A DNA stretch of 64,000 nucleotides from Bacillus sp. FJAT-29814 (GTDB lineage: Bacteria > Bacillota > Bacilli > Bacillales > Cytobacillaceae), in assembly GCF_001510715.1 (NCBI RefSeq), contig NZ_LMTJ01000005.1:610138-674137 (forward strand), in the 5' to 3' direction. Each line of letters begins with the position of its first letter. Position 1 is the first letter of the stretch. The notes beneath the pieces were generated by a model that saw only the letters and a list, made by a program, of their open reading frames with translations, did no database searches and was not told the DNA's origin. Below, piece after piece: positions 25,683 to 34,858 of this stretch. The translations under genes and the position numbers were made by a program.

Positions 25683-27956
25683 ATGAAACTGAAAAAAAGT
25701 CTGCAGGATATACTTGATGAGTTGAAAATAAACGAAGATTTTAAAGATAATATAGTGGCCTGGAATACGATACCGGAGAAGGAAGCACAAACAGTGCCAT
25801 TGCCGGAGGGGCTGCACCCGGCTTTAATTCAAGCTATTTCAAGTAAAGGGATTGAAGCGCTTTACACCCATCAGCAAGCCGCATATGAAAAAGTTATGGG
25901 CGGAAAGAGCATTGTGGCTGTAACCCCGACTGCTTCCGGGAAGACATTATGCTACAATCTACCCGTGCTGCAATCGATTCTATTAAATCCAAATTCACGG
26001 GCGTTATATATGTTCCCAACAAAAGCGCTGGCCCAGGACCAAAAAAGTGAAATCAATGAAATCATTCAAGCGGCAGGGGTCGATATTAACAGCTATACAT
26101 ACGATGGCGATACTCCGGCCAATATCCGTCAGCGCGTGAGAAAGGCAGGCCATGTTGTCATCACCAACCCGGACATGCTCCATTCGGGGATTCTGCCCCA
26201 TCATACAAAATGGGTGTCCTTGTTTGAAAATCTAAAATTTGTGGTAATTGATGAGCTTCACACTTACCGCGGTGTGTTTGGAAGCCATGTCGCCAATGTC
26301 ATCCGCAGGCTCAAGCGGATCTGCCGCTATTACGGCAGCGACCCAGTCTTCATTTGCACATCGGCGACGATTGCCAATCCCCTGGAACTGGCGGAAAACC
26401 TGACGGAGGAGCAGATGTCGCTGATTGATAATAACGGGGCACCAAGCGGTACGAAGCACTTCCTGTTTTATAATCCGCCAATCGTTAATAAACCATTAAA
26501 TATTCGAAGAAGCGCTACACTTGAGGTCCGCAAAATTGCTGGTGAACTGTTGAAAAATAAAATCCAAACGATTGTTTTTGCCAGGAGCAGGGTAAGAGTC
26601 GAGATTATTCTCACCTATCTGCAGGAGTTGGTAAAGCGCCAATTGGGGCCGAAATCGATAATGGGATACCGCGGCGGCTACTTGCCGACTGAACGTAGAA
26701 AAATCGAGAAAGGATTGCGCTCGGGAGAAATATACGGGGTCGTCAGCACAAATGCCTTGGAATTAGGCGTCGATATTGGGCAATTGCAGGTTTGCGTTAT
26801 GACCGGATATCCCGGGACAATTTCAAGTGCCTGGCAGCAGGCCGGAAGAGCAGGCAGACGGCATGGCGAAGCCCTGATTATCATGGTTGCCAGTTCAAGT
26901 CCGCTAGATCAATATATCATTCAACATCCTGACTACTTCTTCAATAAAAGTCCGGAAACAGCCCGGATTAATCCTGATAACCTGATCATTTTAATTGACC
27001 ATATGAAATGTGCCGCTTATGAGCTGCCGTTTAAAGCAAGTGAACAATTTGGCCAAGTCGGGACGGAGGAACTGCTAGAATATTTATCAGAGGAAAGGAT
27101 CCTATACCGTAACGGAGATAAGTGGTATTGGATGAACGATTCATTCCCAGCCCATAATATCAGCTTGCGCTCTGCCTCCCAGGAGAACGTGATTATTGTT
27201 GATCAGACGAATGTGGCCAATGTAAAGGTCATTGGCGAAATGGATCGCTTTTCGGCCATGACGCTGCTCCATGAAGAAGCGATCTACTTGCATCAAGGGA
27301 CACAATATCAGGTCGAGAAACTCGATTGGGAGGAGAAGAAGGCATTCGTCAGGGAAGTGGATGTCGATTATTTCACCGATGCCAATCTGGCCGTCCAGCT
27401 TAAAGTATTAGAGGTTGACAGGCTGAAGCCGCTGGAGGAGGCCGAAATCGGCTACGGAGATGTCAGTGTCAGGGCAATGGCGACCATCTTCAAAAAAATC
27501 AAATTTGAAACCCATGAGAACATCGGCTCCGGTCCGATTCACCTGCCTGAGGAGGAGCTTCATACGAATGCCGCCTGGATCTCATTGAATAAATCTTTTG
27601 CTGAGCTGGGCCAAGACCGGCTTGAACAGGGGCTCATCGGGGCAGCGCATGCTTTAGGGGCGATTGCGCCATTATTCGTTATGGCCGACCCGCAGGATAT
27701 TCATGTCATTCCGCAGGTGAAGGCAGACCATAACGAAAAACCGACAATCTTTTTTTACGATCGTTATCCAGGCGGCATCGGCTTGAGTGAAAAAATTCAT
27801 TCCGGTATGACTGAGGTATTCATGGAAGCAAAACAAATGATTGGGCGCTGCCGCTGTGAATCGGGGTGCCCATCCTGTATCGGGACCGACACGGTAAGTG
27901 AGACAGCGAAACAGGATGCAATCAAAATTATTGATTCCTTTTTACAAAGGTCTTAA
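25683..27956 (+). CDS. mrfA: DEAD/DEAH helicase MrfA (YprA)
   Basis: 757 residues: Walker A as TPTASGKT near residue 82, motif II DELH near 190, motif VI QQAGRAGRRHG near 385, and a C-terminal DUF1998 domain whose four cysteines (RCRCESGCPSCIG) bind zinc. In B. subtilis MrfA works with the exonuclease MrfB in a UvrABC-independent excision pathway for mitomycin C damage. mrfB follows 21 bases later. GAGGTGAGAGG precedes the ATG. Confidence 0.93.
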   Translation: MKLKKSLQDILDELKINEDFKDNIVAWNTIPEKEAQTVPLPEGLHPALIQAISSKGIEALYTHQQAAYEKVMGGKSIVAVTPTASGKTLCYNLPVLQSILLNPNSRALYMFPTKALAQDQKSEINEIIQAAGVDINSYTYDGDTPANIRQRVRKAGHVVITNPDMLHSGILPHHTKWVSLFENLKFVVIDELHTYRGVFGSHVANVIRRLKRICRYYGSDPVFICTSATIANPLELAENLTEEQMSLIDNNGAPSGTKHFLFYNPPIVNKPLNIRRSATLEVRKIAGELLKNKIQTIVFARSRVRVEIILTYLQELVKRQLGPKSIMGYRGGYLPTERRKIEKGLRSGEIYGVVSTNALELGVDIGQLQVCVMTGYPGTISSAWQQAGRAGRRHGEALIIMVASSSPLDQYIIQHPDYFFNKSPETARINPDNLIILIDHMKCAAYELPFKASEQFGQVGTEELLEYLSEERILYRNGDKWYWMNDSFPAHNISLRSASQENVIIVDQTNVANVKVIGEMDRFSAMTLLHEEAIYLHQGTQYQVEKLDWEEKKAFVREVDVDYFTDANLAVQLKVLEVDRLKPLEEAEIGYGDVSVRAMATIFKKIKFETHENIGSGPIHLPEEELHTNAAWISLNKSFAELGQDRLEQGLIGAAHALGAIAPLFVMADPQDIHVIPQVKADHNEKPTIFFYDRYPGGIGLSEKIHSGMTEVFMEAKQMIGRCRCESGCPSCIGTDTVSETAKQDAIKIIDSFLQRS

Positions 27957-27977
27957 TTGAACGGGGAAGTGCAATAA

Positions 27978-29234
27978 ATGTCGTTAAGAAATAAATTAAA
28001 TCGCTTAAAACCACATATCTCGGGCGGAAGCCAGCCGACGGCAAATCCGCCGTCAGGCACGGGAAGCACAACAATTGAAGTTCCTTTTAAGGAAAAGTGG
28101 GAACAAGAAGATGTTTACCCTTATTTTCTTGATGAGGATTACTGCCTAATTAGGGAAGTGAAATTCCCTCTCTCCCATCAGCATGGCCATTATCGGTTTG
28201 GAGAATTTCTGGAGGCAGTCAAAATTTGGAACGACAAGGGGTTCGGCCATCCGCTGTCGGCAAAAGGATTTGCTGCCGACGAATTGTTCTTTTTTGATAC
28301 TGAGACAACGGGTCTTGGCTCTGGTGTAGGCAACACGATTTTTTTGTTGGGCTATGCGAGTGTGAAAGAAGACCAGGTGATATTACGGCAGCACCTTCTC
28401 CCGCATCCCGGAGCTGAAGTCGCTTTATATCAAAGCTTTTTGGAAAAAATCAATTATAAAACATTGGTTACCTATAACGGCAAGGCGTTTGACTGGCCTC
28501 AGGTGAAGACAAGACATACTCTGGTAAGAGATCATGTCCCAAAGCTGCCAGCATTTGGCCATTTTGATTTGTTCCATGCGGCGAGAAGATTGTGGAAGCA
28601 TAAGTTGGAGCGCTTGAAATTGGCCATTGTCGAAAAGGAAGTTCTAGGTGTGGAAAGAGTCAATGATATCCCCGGATTTTTGGCGCCAATGATTTATTTC
28701 GATTTTATTGAACGCAAAGAGCCCGATGGCATTCTCGGAATCCTAAAGCATAATGAACTGGACATCTTGTCGCTCATTACCTTGTATACACACCTTACTT
28801 TTCAGCTATGCGGCATTGACAGTAAGCAGTCCAGGATGGAGACTTTTGAAGTTGGCCGCTGGTATGCGGCAATAGGGGAAAATAAGCAAGCGGAAAAGGT
28901 ACTGGGCAAACTGACAACTGGGACAGATACTGCCTCTTGCCTGGCAAAGCTGACCCTTGCTTATCAGCATAAAAAAAATCGTGATTGGGAACAGGCGCGA
29001 ATTTTATTTATGGAGGCAGCAGATATCGAAGATGAGCAAATTGCCTTGGAGGTTTGCCTGGAGCTTGCAAAAATTCATGAGCACCGGCTAAAGGATTATA
29101 AACTGGCGATGGACTTTTGCAGGAGAGCTCTGGAAATCATGGAGGGAAGTGAGAAAATCAGTCCGGATGATCCGGCGGTAGAGCAGTTTCAATTAAGACT
29201 GGCGAGACTGGAACGTAAGAAATCGCGAATATAG
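27978..29234 (+). CDS. mrfB: DEDDh exonuclease MrfB (YprB)
   Basis: 418 residues. A DnaQ-like exonuclease domain (about 100-275) with FFDTETTG giving the D-x-E pair, TYNGKAFDWPQVK and the final HNELDILSL; then a helical C-terminal half with TPR-like repeats (about 290-400). Partner of MrfA in mitomycin C repair in B. subtilis. Short intergenic distance indicates a two-gene operon. Confidence 0.93.
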   Translation: MSLRNKLNRLKPHISGGSQPTANPPSGTGSTTIEVPFKEKWEQEDVYPYFLDEDYCLIREVKFPLSHQHGHYRFGEFLEAVKIWNDKGFGHPLSAKGFAADELFFFDTETTGLGSGVGNTIFLLGYASVKEDQVILRQHLLPHPGAEVALYQSFLEKINYKTLVTYNGKAFDWPQVKTRHTLVRDHVPKLPAFGHFDLFHAARRLWKHKLERLKLAIVEKEVLGVERVNDIPGFLAPMIYFDFIERKEPDGILGILKHNELDILSLITLYTHLTFQLCGIDSKQSRMETFEVGRWYAAIGENKQAEKVLGKLTTGTDTASCLAKLTLAYQHKKNRDWEQARILFMEAADIEDEQIALEVCLELAKIHEHRLKDYKLAMDFCRRALEIMEGSEKISPDDPAVEQFQLRLARLERKKSRI

Positions 29235-29287
29235 AATGAAAAACTCCATTGTAACAAAATGTTCACAATTTACTTGTCAATTCCATA

Positions 29288-29316
29288 TTGTTATCCACCC
29301 ATAAACAAGGTACAAT
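29288..29316 (+). promoter_or_regulatory. Sigma-A promoter of a 31-codon ORF
   Basis: TTGTTA (29288-29293), a 17-base spacer and TACAAT (29311-29316): five of six matches in each hexamer region's key positions and exact spacing. Predicted start about 29323, 46 bases before the ORF. Confidence 0.6.
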
Positions 29317-29368
29317 TTTTAATTGTGTTGAGTACAAAATGACTCAAAAACATTATGGAGTGGGTAAA

Positions 29369-29464
29369 ATGTATAAGGCGATTTTATTTTTATTCTTTGT
29401 CGTTGTTTGTTTGACTGCTGTTGTTTTCACAAGCTTAAAAGACAGTTTTTATTCCATGTTGTAA
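29369..29464 (+). CDS. 31-residue single-span membrane peptide
   Basis: ATG 29369 to TAA, coding MYKAILFLFFVVVCLTAVVF followed by TSLKDSFYSML. One membrane helix with a short polar tail. Supported by a GGAGTGGG site six bases upstream and a well-spaced promoter of its own. I do not recognise a family. It lies between mrfB and cotD, where B. subtilis shows no obvious equivalent that I recall. Confidence 0.55.
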   Translation: MYKAILFLFFVVVCLTAVVFTSLKDSFYSML

Positions 29465-29516
29465 GGAACTGGTCCGTATTTTCGGATTTATCATAAAAAT
29501 AGGTGTTTTCATTAGT

Positions 29517-29544
29517 ACAAGAGTTTCCCTCTTTTCATAGGCTG
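29517..29544 (+). promoter_or_regulatory. Possible sigma-K promoter of cotD
   Basis: AC at 29517-29518, 17 bases, then CATAGGCTG at 29536. B. subtilis cotD is known to be sigma-K dependent. Last consensus base differs, as at yppG. Confidence 0.4.
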
Positions 29545-29583
29545 TTAATGTAAACAAAATATGACTTGAAGGGAGAGCATAAG

Positions 29584-29967
29584 ATGTTTCTTGGAACCAA
29601 TTTTGCCCCGCCGGTGATTCATCCAACTCAGGAGTTTGTGAACCATACTTTTTCAACGACGGTGGTGCCGCATATTCATCCGGTTCATACGACAACTGTG
29701 AATCACCATTTGTTTGAGCATAAGCATTATTGCCCGCACACTGCTTCATGCTGTGATGAGGTATGCAATCAGCATATTAACTGTTGTAATCCATGTGAAC
29801 CGACCGCGGTAATGCCTGCGATGATGCCTGCAATGATGCCTGCAGCCAATGCGTTGCCAAATGCACTGCCAAATATGATGCCAAATATGATGCCAAATAT
29901 GGCGCCAGGCTTTGGCCCGGGTGCACCAGGGTTCGGCCCAGGACCATTCATGGGTCCCAGACCTTAA
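29584..29967 (+). CDS. cotD: CotD family inner spore coat protein
   Basis: 127 residues. The N-terminal half matches CotD: APPVIHPT, HTFSTTVVPHIHPVHTTTVNHH, then a cysteine-rich stretch (SCCDEVCNQHINCCNPC). The C-terminal half is repetitive, with MPAM and MPN-type repeats (about 75-105) and a Gly/Pro end. AAGGGAG eight bases before ATG 29584 decides the start over an upstream in-frame TTG. The repeats make this tail prone to length variation. Confidence 0.88.
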   Translation: MFLGTNFAPPVIHPTQEFVNHTFSTTVVPHIHPVHTTTVNHHLFEHKHYCPHTASCCDEVCNQHINCCNPCEPTAVMPAMMPAMMPAANALPNALPNMMPNMMPNMAPGFGPGAPGFGPGPFMGPRP

Positions 29968-29978
29968 TTGAACTTTTA

Positions 29979-30006
29979 CAAGGGCTGTCAAGCCCTTGTT
30001 TTTTTT
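29979..30006 (+). terminator. cotD terminator
   Basis: Perfect CAAGGGCT/AGCCCTTG stem with GTCA loop followed by eight T's. Confidence 0.92.
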
Positions 30007-30081
30007 CTACTTTATACTATGCTGTAATCATAAAAGTGTTTGTCCTTTTTTAAAATTTTTTCTTAAAGGAGAACTTCCTTG

Positions 30082-30661
30082 ATGAAAGTACTGGCGATAT
30101 CCGGGTATAAACCATTTGAACTGGGAATTTTTAAATATGACCATCCATCAGTATGGTACATAAAAGCCGCGATTAAAAAAGCATTGTTGCCCTTCGTGGA
30201 AGATGGCCTGGAGTGGGTGTTGATTAGCGGTCAACTGGGTGTTGATTAGCGGTCAACTGGGTGTTGAGCTGTGGGCCGCTGAGGTTGTGTTTGACCTCCA
30301 GCTGGAGTTTCCGGAATTAAAGCTTGCTGTGATCACTCCATTTCTCGATCAGGATTCCTCCTGGAACGAAACAAACAAGGAATGGTATCAATCCATCCTT
30401 GCCCAGGCTGATTTCATCGATTCCGTCACGAAAAAAGGCTATGAAAAGCCATGGCAATTTCGTTTGAAAAATCAGTTTTTTATTGATAAGTCCGATGGTT
30501 TGGTGCTTTTGTACGACCACGAAAAAGAAGGCAGTCCTAAATATCTTTATGAACTGGCACTGCAATATCAAAATAATAATCCATATCGAATCGAATTAAT
30601 TACCTTTTACGACCTGCAGATGATTGTTGAAGAGGAGCAGCTTAAACAATCTGACTTTTAA
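30082..30661 (+). pseudogene. ypsA: ypsA, frameshifted by a 22-bp tandem duplication
   Basis: ATG 30082 behind AAAGGAGAA opens [20 protein letters not shown], the start of the YpsA/DUF1273 SLOG-fold family, but the frame hits TAG at 30247-30249 after 55 residues. Removing one copy of the exact 22-bp repeat at 30217-30260 restores a continuous frame ([17 protein letters not shown]) to the TAA at 30661, about 185 residues, the normal length. The downstream part could only restart at GTG 30239, which lacks a ribosome binding site. In B. subtilis ypsA lies just before gpsB and influences cell division. A true mutation, a reversible slippage or an assembly error are all possible. Confidence 0.88.
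30217..30260 (+). repeat. Perfect 22-bp tandem duplication inside ypsA
   Basis: 30217-30238 and 30239-30260 are identical, and the first seven bases recur once more at 30261-30267. 22 is not a multiple of three, so one copy shifts the frame. Confidence 0.97.
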
Positions 30662-30796
30662 ATGTAAGCATTTTTTATTGGAATGCCAATATTAATGTAA
30701 AGGGGATCTCGAGGCCCCATGAGAATCAAAATTGACAAACGAACGTATTTTTGGAAAAATAATAGGTAATGATTGGCTAAACTTGAGGTGATTGAA

Positions 30797-31099
30797 ATGC
30801 TGTCAGACAAAGTGAAATTAACAGCAAAGGACATATTGGAAAAAGAGTTTAAAACTGGAGTACGCGGTTATAAGCAAGAAGATGTTGATAAATTTTTGGA
30901 TTTAATTATTAAAGATTATGGAACCTTCCATCAGGAAATAGAAGACCTGCAACAAGAAAACCTTAGACTGCGCAAACAGCTTGAAGAAGCGACAAAACGG
31001 CAGCCGGTGGCCCAGCCTGCAGGGACAACAAACTTTGATATTTTAAAGCGTCTATCCAATCTTGAAAAGCACGTATTTGGAAATAAGCTTTACGAATGA
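30797..31099 (+). CDS. gpsB: Cell division protein GpsB
   Basis: 100 residues. N-terminal DivIVA-like membrane-binding and PBP-binding domain ([20 protein letters not shown]), then a coiled coil ([16 protein letters not shown]), a linker and the C-terminal hexamer-forming helix ([16 protein letters not shown]). It shuttles between septum and side wall and binds class A PBPs such as PonA, also in this window. ATG 30797 follows GAGGTGATT; upstream in-frame codons are not needed. Confidence 0.93.
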   Translation: MLSDKVKLTAKDILEKEFKTGVRGYKQEDVDKFLDLIIKDYGTFHQEIEDLQQENLRLRKQLEEATKRQPVAQPAGTTNFDILKRLSNLEKHVFGNKLYE

Positions 31100-31131
31100 C
31101 ATTGTATTCCTCCATTTCCTGTTGAAAACAA

Positions 31132-31160
31132 TTGAAATGCCGGAGGAATATGCATATAAT
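31132..31160 (+). promoter_or_regulatory. Sigma-A promoter of rnpB
   Basis: TTGAAA (31132-31137), 17 bases, TATAAT (31155-31160). Predicted start about 31167, at the RNA's 5' end. Confidence 0.88.
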
Positions 31161-31167
31161 AAGAAAG

Positions 31168-31590
31168 TATCGTTAATGACGTTCGGGTAATCGCTGCAAG
31201 GAGCGTTAGCGAATTGTAGAGGAAAGTCCATGCTCGCACAGGCTGCGATGCCTGTAGTGTTCGTGCCTGGCGAATTCATAAGCCAGGGCAGCCGGACGTA
31301 CGTCCGGTTGACGGCCGGGAAAATACCTAAGTCCTGAAGGATATGGTATGAGTACCTGTAAAAGTGCCACAGTGACGTAGCCTTCCAGAAATGGAAAGGG
31401 TGGAACGGGTAAACCCCACGAGCGAGAAACCCAAATTATGGTAGGGGCGCTTTCTCTGAGGAACTGAACGAGGAGAAGGACAGATTCACCTTTGAATCTG
31501 TAGATAGATGATTGCCGCCTTGGTACGAGACAGTCCATGTCGTTTGAAGTACCTTGGTACAAAACATGGCTTATAGAACGTTATTAATGG
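31168..31590 (+). ncRNA. rnpB: RNase P RNA, bacterial class B
   Basis: Catalytic RNA that trims the 5' leader of pre-tRNA. Universally conserved pieces are present: GAGGAAAGTCCATGCTCGC near 31218, GTAAACCCC and GAGCGAGAAACCCAAAT near 31410, and ACAGTGACG near 31368, closing with ACAAAACATGGCTTATAGAA near 31559. The ends pair as P1 (ACGTTC near 31178 with GAACGT near 31576, extended through wobbles). Layout follows the B. subtilis type B RNA. The ends are placed by P1 pairing and promoter position, so are good to a few bases. Confidence 0.96.
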
Positions 31591-31607
31591 GTAGTTAGAG
31601 ATGATGC

Positions 31608-31634
31608 AGCTCTCCTCAACAGGAGGGCTTTTTA
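31608..31634 (+). terminator. rnpB terminator
   Basis: AGCTCTCCT/AGGAGGGCT stem (one wobble) with CAAC loop, then T-rich tail. Confidence 0.85.
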
Positions 31635-31722
31635 TTTGTATACATAACTAATTGAATTCCAACAGGATTTTTAGCCAATAATGGTACTGTCACGTAAATC
31701 GATAAAGTTTAAGGGTGAAATA

Positions 31723-32883
31723 ATGGGAAAATATCAAATGATCGCTACGGCCGCAATGGGGCTTGAAGCGCTGGTTGCGCAAGAGGTCAGGGCATTGGGC
31801 TATGATTGTCAAGTTGAGAATGGTCGGGTTACCTATAACGGAGATGAATACGCTATCGCAAAAAGCAATTTATGGCTTCGCACGGCCGACCGAATCAAAA
31901 TCAAGATCGGTGAATTTAAGGCTTTTACCTTCGATGAATTATTTGAAAAGACGAAAGCATTGCCATGGGAAAACTATTTGCCTGAGGATGCCGAATTCCC
32001 GGTAATTGGAAAGTCGGTAAAGTCGAAGCTCTTTAGTGTTTCCGACTGCCAGGCAATCGTGAAAAAAGCGGTTGTCGAACGGATGAAGAAGCATTACAAG
32101 CGAAACACGTGGTTTGAGGAGAATGGGGCGCTATACCGCATTGAGGTTGCGTTATTGAAGGATGTGGCGACCATAACCATCGATGCCAGCGGCACCGGCC
32201 TTCATAAACGCGGCTACCGGGCCGCTCAGGGGGAAGCGCCATTAAAGGAAACATTAGCTGCCGCCTTAATAATGCTGACGAACTGGCGCCCGGACAAGCC
32301 GTTTATCGATCCATTCTGCGGTTCCGGCACGATTCCGATTGAAGCGGCGATGATTGGCCAGAATATTGCTCCGGGTTTTAACCGGGAATTTGTCTCGGAA
32401 CAGTGGAAATGGATCCCGGAAAAAGTTTGGGACGAAGTCCGTACGGAGGCCGAAGATGTGGCCAATTACGATCAGCCCCTTGATATAACCGGATCTGATA
32501 TCGATCACCGCATGGTGAAAATCGCTCAGGAAAATTCGTTTGAAGCCGGTTTTGGCGACCTAATCCAGTTTAAGCAGATGCAAGTCAAGGATATTTCCAC
32601 CACCAAGGAATATGGCGTGATTGTCGGAAATCCCCCGTATGGCGAGAGGCTCGGTGACAAACCGGCTGTTGAGCAAATGTATCGGGACATGGGACAAGCG
32701 TTTAGCAAGCTGGATACATGGTCGATTTATATCCTGACTTCCCATGAGGAGTTTGAGCAGTTTTACGGCAAACCTGCTACGAAGAAAAGAAAACTGTTTA
32801 ATGGTTTTATTAAAACGGATTATTATCAATATTGGGGAAAAAAGCCGCCCCGCTCAACTAACGGCAATATAGAAAAAGCTTAA
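31723..32883 (+). CDS. ypsC: THUMP-domain class I rRNA guanine-N2 methyltransferase (YpsC, RlmL-like)
   Basis: 386 residues. N-terminal THUMP RNA-binding domain (about 45-155), then a SAM-dependent Rossmann domain with DPFCGSGTIPIEAA and the N6/N2-type NPPY motif (VGNPPYGERLGD). Family members methylate G2445 of 23S rRNA (E. coli RlmL numbering). ATG 31723 follows AAGGGTGA; the frame extends upstream to 31681 without support. Same neighbour order (rnpB-ypsC-ypvA) as B. subtilis. Confidence 0.9.
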   Translation: MGKYQMIATAAMGLEALVAQEVRALGYDCQVENGRVTYNGDEYAIAKSNLWLRTADRIKIKIGEFKAFTFDELFEKTKALPWENYLPEDAEFPVIGKSVKSKLFSVSDCQAIVKKAVVERMKKHYKRNTWFEENGALYRIEVALLKDVATITIDASGTGLHKRGYRAAQGEAPLKETLAAALIMLTNWRPDKPFIDPFCGSGTIPIEAAMIGQNIAPGFNREFVSEQWKWIPEKVWDEVRTEAEDVANYDQPLDITGSDIDHRMVKIAQENSFEAGFGDLIQFKQMQVKDISTTKEYGVIVGNPPYGERLGDKPAVEQMYRDMGQAFSKLDTWSIYILTSHEEFEQFYGKPATKKRKLFNGFIKTDYYQYWGKKPPRSTNGNIEKA

Positions 32884-32887
32884 TGTC

Positions 32888-32913
32888 AGCGTCATTGGAC
32901 GCTTTCTTTTTTT
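32888..32913 (+). terminator. ypsC terminator
   Basis: AGCGTC/GACGCT with ATTG loop and a T-rich tail; 16 bases before the ypvA start, so it partly insulates ypvA. Confidence 0.65.
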
Positions 32914-32929
32914 CGGAGGGATTAATTAG

Positions 32930-34858
32930 ATGCAAAACCAAATGCCTTTTACGGTTTCAAAAACCGAATCATTCTATGATAAATTAAGCGAATGGATCGG
33001 CGATGTATTTTATGAGATTCTGCCTGAAGCCGGTTTCGAACTCCGGGATGAACAGATTTATATGGCGTTCCAGTTGGAAAAAGCATTTAAGCAAAAAAAG
33101 GTGATGTTTGCAGAAGCAGGCGTCGGCACCGGAAAAACAATTGTTTACCTGCTCTATTCTATCATGTATGCGCGTTATACGAATCGCCCAGCCATTATCG
33201 CCTGTTCAGATGAAACATTAATTGAACAGCTAGTAAAAAAAGAAGGTGACCTTGCCAAATTGGAACAGATATTGGGCCTTAATATCGATGTTCGTCTGGC
33301 AAAATCGCAAGACCAGTATTTATGTTTGAAAAAACTCGACCTAGCCCAAGGTGGTGACCTTTTCGAAGAAGCCCTAACTATCCATGAATCATTGCCTCAA
33401 TTTGTCCACTCGGTCAACTCGATGCAGAAGTTTGAAAAATATGGCGACCGCAAGGAGTATCCTTCACTTTCTGATGAAAAATGGAATAAATTAAGCTGGG
33501 ATTCGTTGCAGGATTGCTTTTCCTGTGAAAAACGGCACCGGTGCGCATTGACACTAAATAGGGAATACTACCGGCATGCGCGGGACCTGATTATTTGTTC
33601 CCATGATTTCTATATGGAGTATATTTGGACAAGAGAATCAAGGAAGCGGGAAGGCCAACTCCCGCTATTGCCTGAGCACTCCGCCGTCGTTTTTGACGAA
33701 GGGCACTTGCTAGAGTTTGCTGCCCAGAAGGCGTTAACCTATCGCTTTACTGATTATACCTTGGAGATACTGCTGACGAGATTGATGGAAAATGATGTTC
33801 GCGAGAAAACATTGAATACGATTGAACAGGCATTAATGGAAAATGATACATTTTTTGATGCGGTTTCACAATTTTCTTCACCGGCACAGGGGTCGGATAA
33901 ACAAGCAATCAGAAAACATCCTTTGGTTGCAAAAACAGGCCGAAAATTACTTTCAACCTTGCAGGAGTTAGAGGAGGAGCTTGTATTCGAAAGTGAACTA
34001 TACGTCATTAACGAATACGATTTGAAAATCGTTGAGGAATTTCTTGAGCAAATCACCTATTCTCTATCGCTGTTTCTTCAAGAAATAAACGGGATTACCT
34101 GGTTGGAGAGTGCAGGTAATGAACGGACGCTTGTCATCATGCCGCGAATGGTCGAGGATGTCATGAGGGAAGAGGTGTTCTCCCAAGCAAGGCCGTATAT
34201 TTTCTCGTCGGCGACGATGTCGAATGAAAAGTCGTTTGATTATATTGCCGGAAGTCTTGGAATCACTGAGTTCCTTGCATTTTCGGTTGCCTCGCCGTTT
34301 GACTATGATGCTAATATGAACATTTTCCTGCCTCTATTTACGCAAGGTGACGACAATAGTAAACTCGAATATATTATCGAAAAAATCTGCGAGTCAGAGG
34401 GACGAGCCCTAATTTTATTTAACAATAAAGCGGAAATGATCAATGTGAAGGCAAAACTAATGGAAAAGGAAACGTTTCCCTATCCGGTTTATTTTGAGGG
34501 GGATGAGGAGATTAGCACGCTTGTGGCGAAATTTCAGAGCGATGAACAGGCGGTGTTATGTTCCGTTAATCTTTGGGAGGGGCTTGATATACCGGGAAGA
34601 TCGTTGGAAAATGTCCTGATTTATTCTCTCCCATTTCCACCCAATGACCCCGTCTTTACTGCTAAAAGGGAGGCTTCGGCCGATCCGTTTAGCAAAGTCG
34701 ACCTGCCATACATGCTCCTTCGCTTGCGTCAAGGTGTGGGCCGGTTAATCAGAACTGAAACCGACAAGGGCAGCGTCCATATCCTCATTGATAAAGAGGT
34801 TGATTCAAAAATATTAGAAAAAGTTATTGATGTTCTGCCGACAGAACCAATACAATAG
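32930..34858 (+). CDS. ypvA: DinG/XPD-type helicase YpvA with iron-sulfur cysteines
   Basis: 642 residues: Walker A AGVGTGKT near residue 63, DEGH near 256, and the C-terminal GRLIRTETDKG motif shared with DinG. Between Walker A and DEGH are four well-placed cysteines (LCLKK, then DCFSCEKRHRC), the arrangement that binds [4Fe-4S] in XPD/DinG helicases. So this is the Fe-S member of the family, complementing the exonuclease-fused, Fe-S-free DinG at 10283. Length equals B. subtilis YpvA. DNA substrate unknown. Confidence 0.88.
   Translation: MQNQMPFTVSKTESFYDKLSEWIGDVFYEILPEAGFELRDEQIYMAFQLEKAFKQKKVMFAEAGVGTGKTIVYLLYSIMYARYTNRPAIIACSDETLIEQLVKKEGDLAKLEQILGLNIDVRLAKSQDQYLCLKKLDLAQGGDLFEEALTIHESLPQFVHSVNSMQKFEKYGDRKEYPSLSDEKWNKLSWDSLQDCFSCEKRHRCALTLNREYYRHARDLIICSHDFYMEYIWTRESRKREGQLPLLPEHSAVVFDEGHLLEFAAQKALTYRFTDYTLEILLTRLMENDVREKTLNTIEQALMENDTFFDAVSQFSSPAQGSDKQAIRKHPLVAKTGRKLLSTLQELEEELVFESELYVINEYDLKIVEEFLEQITYSLSLFLQEINGITWLESAGNERTLVIMPRMVEDVMREEVFSQARPYIFSSATMSNEKSFDYIAGSLGITEFLAFSVASPFDYDANMNIFLPLFTQGDDNSKLEYIIEKICESEGRALILFNNKAEMINVKAKLMEKETFPYPVYFEGDEEISTLVAKFQSDEQAVLCSVNLWEGLDIPGRSLENVLIYSLPFPPNDPVFTAKREASADPFSKVDLPYMLLRLRQGVGRLIRTETDKGSVHILIDKEVDSKILEKVIDVLPTEPIQ

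Noticed and set aside
30239..30661. Separate 140-residue gene starting at GTG 30239
   Set aside because: It is the frame-shifted rest of ypsA; no Shine-Dalgarno and its start lies within the duplication.
30700..30720. GGGG...CCCC inverted repeat before gpsB as a terminator
   Set aside because: No T tract follows and the arms are imperfect.
31206..31562. 118-codon minus-strand ORF across rnpB
   Set aside because: It is antisense to RNase P RNA; the RNA's conserved structure explains the open frame.
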